A stretch of 12,308 bases of DNA from DASYSL01 sp036003365 (lineage in GTDB: Bacteria > Eisenbacteria > RBG-16-71-46 > DASYSL01), in NCBI GenBank assembly GCA_036003365.1, contig DASYSL010000013.1, positions 1-12,308 of the forward strand, given 5' to 3'. The translations under genes and the position numbers were made by a program. Shown here in pieces: positions 6,284-12,308 of this stretch (positions are counted from its first letter, which is position 1; every line of letters starts with the position of its first letter). The notes below the pieces were generated by a model. That model had not been told where the DNA came from, did no database searches, and was given only the letters and a program-made list of their open reading frames with translations.

Positions 6284-7567
6284 TCAGCTCGTCGCCGGGT
6301 GGAGCGCTTCCGCTCCCCCGAGATAGGGCCTCAGTGCGGCCGGGATCGTGAGCGAGCCGTCCGGTTGCTGGTTGTTCTCGAGCAGAGCCACGTAGATGCG
6401 CGGCAGCGCGAGCCCCGAGGCGTTGAGCGTGGCGACGTAGTCGGGCTTGGCGCCGGCGTCGCGACGGAAGCGGATGCCGGCGCGCCGCGCCTGGAACTGC
6501 TCGAAGTTCGAGCATGACGATACTTCGAGCCAGCGCTTCTCCCCCGCCGCGTAGGCTTCGAAGTCGTAGCACTTGGCGGCCGCGAACGACATGTCGCCGC
6601 CGCACAGGAGCATGACGCGGTAAGGAATCTCGAGCGCCTGCAGCACGTCCTCGACGTCGGCGCGCAGCGATTCGTGCTCGTCGTAGGAGCGCTCGGGATC
6701 GACGAACTTCACTAGCTCGACCTTGTCGAATTGATGCAGACGAATGATGCCGCGCGTGTCCTTGCCGTAGGCGCCCGCCTCCTTGCGGAACGAGGGGCAG
6801 TAGGCGACGAAGCGCGTCGGCACCTGGTGCGGCTCGAGGATCTCGTCACGAAAGATGTTGGTGACCGGAACCTCGGCTGTGGGATTGAGCCACAGATCCT
6901 CGTCGGTGATGCGGTACATGTCGTCGGCCAGCTTGGGCAGCTGGCCCGTGCCCTCGAGGCAATCGCTCTTCACGAGAATGGGCGGGTGCACGAGCGTGTA
7001 GCCGTGGCGCGTGCTGTGGATGTCGATCATGAGTTGGATGAGCGCGCGCACGAAGCGCGCACCGTCGCCCACGAACAACGGGAATCCCGAGCCGGCGATC
7101 TTGGGCCCGCGCGTGAAGTCGATCCACCCGAGGCGCTCGGCGACTTCCCAGTGCGGGCGCGGCTCGAAGCCCAGCTCGGGCGTGTCGCCCCAGCGCGCCA
7201 CCTCGAGGTTGGCGCTCGCGTCGGCGCCTTCGGGCACGGTCTCGTGCGGGAAGTTGGGCATCCAACGCACCATCTCTTGCACGCGCGATTCGATGAGATC
7301 GAGCAGCCGCTCTTTCTCGGTGAGGTCCTCGCCCAGCTTCTTCATCTCGGCGAGCAGCGTGCTCGCGTCCTGACCCTGCTTCTTGAGCCGGCCGATCTCC
7401 TGGCTCGCCTCGTTGCGGCGGCGCTTCAGCTCCTCGACCTCGGCCAAGCGCTGGAGACGCTCCTCCTCGAGCTTGAAGAAGCTGGCGACGTCGATCTTGG
7501 CGTGCTTCTTGGCGAAGCCTCTCTCGACATCCTCACGATGGCCGCGCAGGTACCGCAAATCGTGCAT
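6284..7567 (-). CDS. serS: Seryl-tRNA synthetase
   Basis: SerRS is a cytoplasmic class II synthetase that charges tRNA-Ser, and tRNA-Sec where present, with serine using ATP. The length of 427 residues is normal. The N-terminal arm (about 30-105, rich in E, K, L and R) is the long antiparallel coiled coil that grips the tRNA variable arm. The catalytic core follows: TAE at 230-232, motif 2 with FRKEAGAYGKDTRG (260-273), the AAAKCYDFEAY and EVSSCSNFEQFQARR stretches, and motif 3 LNASGLALPR (381-390) with LLENNQQPDGS. All the main signatures are intact. The start MHDLRYLRGH fits the family N-terminus. The gene begins 16 bases after the upstream gene's stop, with GGGAG further upstream than usual. 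A housekeeping gene behind tetrapyrrole genes may simply be operon packing. Confidence 0.97.
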   Translation of the reverse strand: MHDLRYLRGHREDVERGFAKKHAKIDVASFFKLEEERLQRLAEVEELKRRRNEASQEIGRLKKQGQDASTLLAEMKKLGEDLTEKERLLDLIESRVQEMVRWMPNFPHETVPEGADASANLEVARWGDTPELGFEPRPHWEVAERLGWIDFTRGPKIAGSGFPLFVGDGARFVRALIQLMIDIHSTRHGYTLVHPPILVKSDCLEGTGQLPKLADDMYRITDEDLWLNPTAEVPVTNIFRDEILEPHQVPTRFVAYCPSFRKEAGAYGKDTRGIIRLHQFDKVELVKFVDPERSYDEHESLRADVEDVLQALEIPYRVMLLCGGDMSFAAAKCYDFEAYAAGEKRWLEVSSCSNFEQFQARRAGIRFRRDAGAKPDYVATLNASGLALPRIYVALLENNQQPDGSLTIPAALRPYLGGAEALHPATS

Positions 7568-7583
7568 GAAGGTCTCGATCTCC

Positions 7584-8276
7584 CTATCGCTTGGTCGCCG
7601 GCCTCTTGCGCGTGGCCAGCTTGGCGTTTACCGCATTCATGGCCCGGTCGACCGCGTCTCCGGAAACGGGGACGATGGCCTCGATCTCACCGCCGTCGTC
7701 CGTGCCACCGCCCGAGCGGACGACGAAGAATTCCAGGTGCGTGCTATCAGACCCATCCGCCTGCATCACGCTCACGATTCGCCGATCCTGGCCGCGCGCA
7801 TCGAGCTGAGGCAGGTCGAGGGTGACCCATGCGTTCAGCTCGGCCGCGCTCATGAAGTAGCCCTTCTGTCCGCGGCGGTGATAGTACATGCCGCCCGCGT
7901 CGATCGCGACCGATTCGGGCAGGGCCTCGAAGAACGCCGGGCGAACGTCGTGCTCGGAGAGATATGGCGCGAGCCCCAAGTCGGCCACGAAGGCTTCCGT
8001 GTCCTTGCGCTCGCCTGTCTTCGCGTCGGTGGTGCGCAGGGTGACGCGCAGCGTGGTGCGCTGCACCCAGCGCGCATCCGCATTGGAGCGCTGGTACACG
8101 GAGAGGGACTCGACGGAGTCGTAGTAGGTGCCGGCGTTCGTCATGCTCTCCACGAGATAAAAGTGCTCTTGCTGGTTGGCGCCGAGCAGGATCTCCCGCC
8201 GCCAGACGTACGGGCTCGGGCTCGCCTGCACGCTCGATGCCGCTGCCAGTGCCATCAGCACGACGAGCGCTCTCAA
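7584..8276 (-). CDS. Exported protein of unknown function between hemL and serS
   Basis: I do not recognise this 230-residue protein. The N-terminus MRALVVLMALAAASSVQA is a signal peptide with an A-x-A-like cut near residue 18, so the mature protein is probably periplasmic or extracellular. There is no lipobox Cys and no second membrane segment. The mature part looks like a mixed alpha/beta domain with many aromatic and charged residues (EHFYLVES, YYHRRGQKGYF, HLEFFVVRSGGG). It ends in a basic tail with a short helix (DRAMNAVNAKLATRKRPATKR, broken here by residue 212). No catalytic motif or Cys pair is visible. The TTG start at 8276-8274 shares TTGA with the hemL stop and is preceded by AAGGAGG four bases away; this is the only start that keeps the whole signal peptide and a good ribosome site. 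Tight coupling to hemL suggests a link to tetrapyrrole metabolism or shared expression only. Confidence 0.8.
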   Translation of the reverse strand: MRALVVLMALAAASSVQASPSPYVWRREILLGANQQEHFYLVESMTNAGTYYDSVESLSVYQRSNADARWVQRTTLRVTLRTTDAKTGERKDTEAFVADLGLAPYLSEHDVRPAFFEALPESVAIDAGGMYYHRRGQKGYFMSAAELNAWVTLDLPQLDARGQDRRIVSVMQADGSDSTHLEFFVVRSGGGTDDGGEIEAIVPVSGDAVDRAMNAVNAKLATRKRPATKR

Positions 8277-9574
8277 CGTGCCTCCTTGGCGGCTTCGCGG
8301 GCCGCGGCGATCACTTCGTCGATCACAAGCTCGGTGTGCGCGGTGGACACGAACCAGGCCTCGAATTGTGACGGCGGCAGGTAGACGCCGCGCTCCAGCA
8401 TGGCGCGGAACCAGCGCGCGTAGGCCGCGGTGTCGCTGCCCGTGGCGGTCGCATAGTCGGGCACTTCGCCGGCGTGGAAGAATACGGTGCCCATCGAGCC
8501 CACGCGCGCCACGTAGTGCGGCACGCCTTGGGCGGCCAGCGCGTGCGCGAAGCCCTCGGCGAGTCGCGCACTCGCGTTTTCGAGCCGCTCGTACACGCCG
8601 GGCCGCGAAAGCTCGCTGAGCTGCGCCGCGCCCGCCGCCATGGCGACGGGATTTCCCGACAGCGTCCCGGCTTGGTAGACCGGGCCCTCGGGCGCGATCT
8701 GCCTCATGAGATCGGCGCGTCCACCGTACGCCCCCACCGGAAATCCGCCGCCCAGGATCTTGGACAGGATGGTGAGGTCGGGCCGCATGCCGTAGAGCTG
8801 CTGGGCGCCGCCCCAGGCCACGCGGAAGCCGGTCATCACCTCGTCGAAGACGAGGAGTGCTGCATGCTCCTCGGTGCGCGCGCGCAGGCGATCGAGAAAC
8901 CCGAGGCGCGGCGGCACGACGCCCATGTTGCCGGCGATGGGCTCGACGATGACCGCGGCGATGTCGCGGCCGCGCTCGGCGAACAGGCGATCCACGGCGG
9001 CGAGATCGTTGAAGGGCAAGACGGCCGTCTGCTGCGCGACGGCGGCGGGCACGCCCGGGCTCGTCGGCACACCGAGGGTGGTGGCGCCCGAGCCGGCGGC
9101 GACCAGCAAGCCGTCGGCGTGGCCGTGATAGCAGCCTTCGAACTTCACGATGAGATCGCGCTTGGTGGCGGCGCGCGCCAGTCGCAACGCGCTCATCGCC
9201 GCTTCGGTGCCGGAAGACACGAAGCGCAGGCGCTCCATGCTCGGAAACGCACGTTGCACGAGCTTGCCCAGCTCGACTTCGTAGGCCGAAGGCGCGCCGA
9301 AGCTCGAGCCCTTCTCCAGCGCCGCCCGCGCGGCGGCCACAACCGGTGCCGGCGCGTGGCCCAGGATGAGCGGCCCCCATGAGCCCACGAGATCGACGTA
9401 GCGCTTGCCGTCGGCGTCGAAGAGATACGGGCCCTCGCCACGCTCGAAGAACACGGGCTCGCCGCCCACGGCGCGAAAGGCGCGCACGGGCGAGTTCACG
9501 CCGCCCGGGAAAAGCGCGCGCGCCTCTTCCCAGAGCGCGCGGCTCTTCGAAGCCTGCGTGCGCGAAGCGCTCAC
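8273..9574 (-). CDS. hemL: Glutamate-1-semialdehyde 2,1-aminomutase
   Basis: HemL is a cytoplasmic PLP enzyme that converts glutamate-1-semialdehyde to 5-aminolevulinate, the second step of the C5 tetrapyrrole route. The 433-residue length is typical. The family start motif LFPGGVNSPVRAF is at 21-33. Other signatures are SSGTEAAMSALRLAR (120-134), the CYHGHADGLL substrate/PLP loop, FDEVMTGFR with PLP-ring Asp244 (243-251), and SKILGGGFPVGAYGG with the Schiff-base Lys272. The gating-loop motif YQAGTLSGNP is at 300-309. All key residues are intact. The start is GTG at 9574-9572, overlapping the hemB stop as GTGA. HemL shows that aminolevulinate is made from glutamyl-tRNA and not by ALA synthase, so a hemA gene is expected nearby. 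Confidence 0.97.
   Translation of the reverse strand: MSASRTQASKSRALWEEARALFPGGVNSPVRAFRAVGGEPVFFERGEGPYLFDADGKRYVDLVGSWGPLILGHAPAPVVAAARAALEKGSSFGAPSAYEVELGKLVQRAFPSMERLRFVSSGTEAAMSALRLARAATKRDLIVKFEGCYHGHADGLLVAAGSGATTLGVPTSPGVPAAVAQQTAVLPFNDLAAVDRLFAERGRDIAAVIVEPIAGNMGVVPPRLGFLDRLRARTEEHAALLVFDEVMTGFRVAWGGAQQLYGMRPDLTILSKILGGGFPVGAYGGRADLMRQIAPEGPVYQAGTLSGNPVAMAAGAAQLSELSRPGVYERLENASARLAEGFAHALAAQGVPHYVARVGSMGTVFFHAGEVPDYATATGSDTAAYARWFRAMLERGVYLPPSQFEAWFVSTAHTELVIDEVIAAAREAAKEAR
8281..8287 (-). promoter_or_regulatory. Strong Shine-Dalgarno AAGGAGG selecting a TTG start
   Basis: AAGGAGG lies inside the last codons of hemL, followed by CACG and then TTG (8276-8274). It is the best ribosome site I noticed in the minus-strand unit. 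It supports the rare TTG start of the exported protein, because the next in-frame GTG and ATG lie 15 and 21 bases further on and would cut into the signal peptide. Confidence 0.75.
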
Positions 9575-10560
9575 CCTTCGCCGCCCTCGGCGAGCCAGCG
9601 CGACGCGTCCGCGGCGTAGTAGGTGAGGATGAGATCGGCGCCGGCGCGGCGGATCGCCGTCAGGATCTCCAAAGCGGCACGGCGTTCTTCGAAGGCGCCG
9701 GCCTTCGCGGCTTGCTTCACCATGGCGTACTCGCCGCTCACGTTGTAGGCGGCGATGGGCACGTCGAAGCGCTCGCGCGCATCGCGGATGACGTCGAGGT
9801 AGGCGAGCGCCGGCTTCACCATGACGAGATCGGCGCCCTCTTCGATGTCGAGCGCGATCTCGGCCAAGGCTTCGCGGCGGTTGGGCGGATCCATCTGGTA
9901 GCTCTTGCGGTCACCGGAGGAGGGCGCCGAGCCGGCGGCGTCGCGGAAGGGCCCGTAGAACGCCGAGGCATACTTGGCCGCGTAGGAGAGGATGGCCGTG
10001 TCGGCGAGGGCGGCGTCGTCGAGGGCCGTGCGCAACGCGCGCACGCGCCCGTCCATCATGTCGCTGGGCGCCACGATGTCGGCGCCGGCGCGGCCGTAGG
10101 CCACGGCCGCCTTGGCCAGCATGGGCAGCGAGCGATCGTTGTCGACGAGCCCGCTCGCCGGATCGAGCACGCCGCAGTGGCCGTGCTCGGTGTACTCGCA
10201 CAAACACACGTCGGCGATGAGCGCGAGATCGAGCTTGGCATCGCGCAGCGCGCGCAACGCCGTGGGCACGGGGCCGTCCGGATCCCACGCCGCCGCACCG
10301 TCGTCCTTGCGATCGGGAATGCCAAACACGAGGACACCCCCCACGCCCAGCGCCGCCAGCCCTCGCGCTTCCTTCACCGCCTCATCGGGCGAGAAATGGA
10401 ACACGCCCGGCATGGACGGAATCTCGCGGCGCACGCCGCGTCCGTTGACGATGAAGAGAGGCGCGATGAAGTCGGCCGGCGAGAGGCGCGTCTCCCGCGC
10501 CAGGCGCCGAAGCGCAGGAGTCCGTCGCAGCCGCCGCAGGCGCCGTTGGGGAAAGCTCAT
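9571..10560 (-). CDS. hemB: Porphobilinogen synthase (5-aminolevulinate dehydratase), zinc type
   Basis: HemB condenses two 5-aminolevulinate molecules into porphobilinogen in the cytoplasm. The 329-residue protein is full length. Active-site lysines are K196 (SYAAKYASAFYGPF) and K249 (VMVKPALAYLDV). DVCLCEYTEHGHCG (117-130) supplies Cys119, Cys121 and Cys129, the three-cysteine zinc site, in contrast to the Asp-rich magnesium type of plants and some proteobacteria. APSDMMDGRV (164-173) and SGEYAM are also present. The ATG at 10560-10558 shares ATGA with the hemD stop and has GGAGG four bases upstream. The frame stays open well upstream on the same strand, but that part covers hemD in another frame and is not coding. 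Confidence 0.97.
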   Translation of the reverse strand: MSFPQRRLRRLRRTPALRRLARETRLSPADFIAPLFIVNGRGVRREIPSMPGVFHFSPDEAVKEARGLAALGVGGVLVFGIPDRKDDGAAAWDPDGPVPTALRALRDAKLDLALIADVCLCEYTEHGHCGVLDPASGLVDNDRSLPMLAKAAVAYGRAGADIVAPSDMMDGRVRALRTALDDAALADTAILSYAAKYASAFYGPFRDAAGSAPSSGDRKSYQMDPPNRREALAEIALDIEEGADLVMVKPALAYLDVIRDARERFDVPIAAYNVSGEYAMVKQAAKAGAFEERRAALEILTAIRRAGADLILTYYAADASRWLAEGGEG

Positions 10561-11342
10561 CGATCCTCCGCGCGTGCCGCGCGGTGACGCGCCAGCGCCT
10601 CGACCAGCGCCGGCACCGTGTAGGGCGAAGCTTCGATCGCGGGCGTGAAGCCTTCCTTGCGCAAGGCTTCCGACGTGATCGGCCCGATGCTGGCGATCGT
10701 CACGTCGCGCAGCCGCTCGCGCGCGTCGGTGATCGCGGTGAAGAATCCGTGCACGGTCGAAGCCGAGGTGAAGGTCACGACATCCACGCCCTGCGCGAGC
10801 GCCTGGCGCGCGACCGCCCCGCCTTCGGCATCCGGCACCGTCTTGTAGACCGGCGTCACGTCCACGTCGGCGCCCGCGGCGCGCAGCCGCTGCGGCAGCA
10901 CCTCGCGTGCCACCCAGGCGCGCGGAATGAGGACGCGCTTGCCGTGCAAGGGCTCCTGCGCCAGCGCTTCGGCCACCGATTCGGCGCGATATTCGTCGGC
11001 CACCACGTCCACGCGCAAGCCGTGGGCCCGCATAGCTTCGGCCGTGGCCTCGCCGATGGCCGCATGTCGCGAGGACGCGAGCCCGCCCTCGTCCACGCCG
11101 CGCCCGCGCAGGCGATCGAGAAAGCGCGGTACGGCGTTCTGGCTCGTGAACACGATCCAATCATAAGAGGTGAGGCGATCGAGCGCACGGTCGAGCGCGC
11201 TCCAGTCGGGCGGATCGATGAAACGGATGGCCGGCGCTTCGATCACCGTGGCGCCGAGGGCGACGAGCCGCGCCGCCATGTCTCCCGCCTGTTCGCGGGC
11301 GCGCGTCACCAGCACGCGGGTTCCGGCGAGTGGAGCGCTCAT
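10557..11342 (-). CDS. hemD: Uroporphyrinogen-III synthase
   Basis: HemD cyclises hydroxymethylbilane with inversion of ring D to give uroporphyrinogen III, the branch point to heme, siroheme and cobalamin. Its sequence is poorly conserved in general, but this 261-residue protein has the recurrent signatures. These are a GTRVLVTRAREQA start (7-19), DWIVFTSQNAV (61-71), the inter-domain PLHGKRVLIPRA (131-142), VVTFTSASTV (188-197) and IASIGPITSEALRKEGF (216-232). The last two are typical of the second Rossmann-like lobe. The start ATG overlaps the hemC stop (ATGA, 11339-11342) with only a weak GGCGG-like site, so coupling to hemC is likely. Its place between hemC and hemB agrees with the assignment. 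Confidence 0.95.
   Translation of the reverse strand: MSAPLAGTRVLVTRAREQAGDMAARLVALGATVIEAPAIRFIDPPDWSALDRALDRLTSYDWIVFTSQNAVPRFLDRLRGRGVDEGGLASSRHAAIGEATAEAMRAHGLRVDVVADEYRAESVAEALAQEPLHGKRVLIPRAWVAREVLPQRLRAAGADVDVTPVYKTVPDAEGGAVARQALAQGVDVVTFTSASTVHGFFTAITDARERLRDVTIASIGPITSEALRKEGFTPAIEASPYTVPALVEALARHRAARAEDR
10565..10569 (-). promoter_or_regulatory. Shine-Dalgarno GGAGG of hemB
   Basis: GGAGG followed by ATCG and ATG (10560-10558) lies within the last codons of hemD. It fixes the hemB start, which would otherwise be ambiguous because the same frame stays open far upstream. Confidence 0.7.
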
Positions 11343-12262
11343 CGGCCAGCCGCCTGAAGCAGCTCGCGCCCGCCGTCGGCGAGCACGCGGCGCGCCGCGT
11401 CGCGGCCCATGGTAGCGGCATCTCGAGCCGCGCCCTCGATCGTGTCGCAGGCCGAGCGCTTGCCATCGAGACTCGAGACGATGCAGCGGAAGCGCAGGCG
11501 CCCGTCGGGCGCCAGGCGCGCCAGCGCCGAAGCCGGCACGGCGCACCCGCCACCCAGCTCGGCGAGGAAGGCGCGCTCGCAAGCGCTCTCGGCGGCGGCG
11601 ACCGGATCGGTGAGCGGCGCCACGATGTCCTTCACGCGCGCGTCGCCCGTGCGCACCGTGACCGCAAGCGTGCCCTGGCACGGCGCGGGCAGGCAGGTGT
11701 CGGGAGCGAACACTTCGCGCACCCGCGCGCGCCAGCCCAGCCGCTCGACGCCGGCTTGCGCCAGGACGAGTGCCTCGCACTGCCCTTCTTCGAGCTTGCG
11801 CCAGCGCGTGTCCAGGTTGCCGCGCATCTCCACGATCTCGAGATCGGGCCGGGCGTGGGCGAGCTGCGCGCGACGCCGCACGCTGGACGTGCCGAGGCGC
11901 GATCCCGCCGGCAGGCTCTCCAGGGTGACCGCCGTCGCAGCCAGCAGGCAATCGAACGGGCTCGCGCGCTCGGGCACCGCACCAATCTCGATGCCGGCGG
12001 GAATCGCGGCCGGCAGATCCTTCATGCTGTGCACCGCGAGATCGATGTGGCCGGCGAGCAGCGCTTCATCCAGCTCTTTGGTGAAGAGTCCCTTGGTGCC
12101 GACTTCCGAAATCGGACGGTCGAGCACGCGGTCGCCGGTCGTCGTCATGTCGCGGATCTCGATCGCGAGCGCCGGATCGAGCGCGCGCAAGCGCTCGACC
12201 ACGATCCCGGTCTGGGCGAGCGCGAGGCGGCTGTTGCGGGTGCCGACGACGAGTCGGGTCAT
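11339..12262 (-). CDS. hemC: Porphobilinogen deaminase (hydroxymethylbilane synthase)
   Basis: HemC joins four porphobilinogen units into hydroxymethylbilane, using a dipyrromethane cofactor bound to Cys. The 307-residue protein has VGTRNSRLALAQ (6-17), the catalytic Asp82 in HSMKDLP (78-84), and GTSSVRRRAQL (124-134). RGNLDTRWRKL is at 147-157, and the cofactor-binding Cys240 is in ELGGGCAVP. One deviation: the usual P-x-x-G-Q-G turn reads PAPCQG here, with Cys195 where Gly is the rule. The ATG at 12262-12260 has no clear Shine-Dalgarno and overlaps a possible upstream stop (ATGA at 12262-12259), so it may be translated by coupling to that upstream gene. Confidence 0.97.
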   Translation of the reverse strand: MTRLVVGTRNSRLALAQTGIVVERLRALDPALAIEIRDMTTTGDRVLDRPISEVGTKGLFTKELDEALLAGHIDLAVHSMKDLPAAIPAGIEIGAVPERASPFDCLLAATAVTLESLPAGSRLGTSSVRRRAQLAHARPDLEIVEMRGNLDTRWRKLEEGQCEALVLAQAGVERLGWRARVREVFAPDTCLPAPCQGTLAVTVRTGDARVKDIVAPLTDPVAAAESACERAFLAELGGGCAVPASALARLAPDGRLRFRCIVSSLDGKRSACDTIEGAARDAATMGRDAARRVLADGGRELLQAAGR

Positions 12263-12308
12263 GGGTGCGTTTCCGAGGGCGCGGGAAAGAACGCGGGCGC
12301 GGGGAGTC
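12259..12308 (-). CDS. Possible C-terminal tail of an upstream gene, perhaps hemA (partial)
   Basis: In the minus-strand frame offset from hemC, the right edge reads LPAPAFFPAPSETHP followed by TGA at 12261-12259. That stop shares ATGA with the hemC start, the same junction type seen at three others in this operon (two ATGA, one GTGA). HemL requires glutamyl-tRNA reductase (HemA) somewhere, and hemA directly before hemC is a common bacterial order, so hemA is the natural guess. Only 16 Pro-rich codons are visible and they carry no family motif, so identity and even coding status are inferred. Confidence 0.4.
   Translation of the reverse strand, partial: LPAPAFFPAPSETHP

Noticed and set aside
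8277..9380. Upstream extension of the exported-protein frame across hemL
   Set aside because: The extension is a +1 shadow of hemL with biased composition. The TTG at 8276 with AAGGAGG and a signal peptide marks the real start.
10561..11160. Upstream extension of the hemB frame across hemD
   Set aside because: It is a shadow of hemD with no similarity to HemB. The ATG at 10560 with GGAGG fits the family N-terminus.
1..12308. Mobile elements, CRISPR arrays, tRNA or rRNA genes
   Set aside because: I saw no transposase, integrase, regularly spaced direct repeats, terminal inverted repeats or RNA gene signatures. Coding genes fill the window apart from about 130 bases.

Overview
The window is a GC-rich, gene-dense piece of a bacterial chromosome. 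It shows no mobile element, CRISPR array, rRNA or tRNA. The gene set is mostly conserved. It holds a quinol-oxidising cytochrome bd, a C5-pathway tetrapyrrole operon and seryl-tRNA synthetase. A sensor kinase has an H-box of the type common in Bacteroidetes/Gemmatimonadetes-like lineages, and a secreted beta-helix protein is of a kind frequent in environmental FCB-group and related phyla. I infer an uncultured high-GC bacterium of or near the FCB superphylum (Eisenbacteria or Gemmatimonadota-like). The sequence alone does not fix the phylum.

Layout. (1) Positions 1-674, minus strand: the N-terminal 224 codons of a secreted right-handed beta-helix protein that runs off the left edge. (2) Positions 675-774: a 100-base divergent intergenic region. 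It holds a perfect 8-bp inverted repeat overlapping the beta-helix gene's Shine-Dalgarno, and a 14-bp perfect palindrome. (3) Positions 775-4984, plus strand: cydA, cydB and a GT-C-like multispanning membrane protein with a TPR-like tail, joined by 4-base start/stop overlaps. (4) Positions 4985-4989: five bases between convergent stop codons. (5) Positions 4990-12308, minus strand: one long apparent transcription unit read from the right edge. Its order is possible hemA tail, hemC, hemD, hemB, hemL, a secreted protein of unknown function, serS and a sensor histidine kinase.

How the genes work together. HemC, HemD, HemB and HemL, with an expected HemA upstream, convert glutamyl-tRNA to uroporphyrinogen III. 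Four-base overlaps link each consecutive pair from hemC to the unknown gene. The convergent cydAB genes encode an oxidase that uses three hemes, so heme supply and a heme-rich oxidase face each other. The functional link is an inference. The least understood parts are the exported protein between hemL and serS, the GT-C/TPR protein coupled to cydB, the orphan histidine kinase, and the hairpin that can pair with the beta-helix gene's ribosome binding site. I found no convincing wholly new multi-gene system; the leads are individual genes and regulatory structures.
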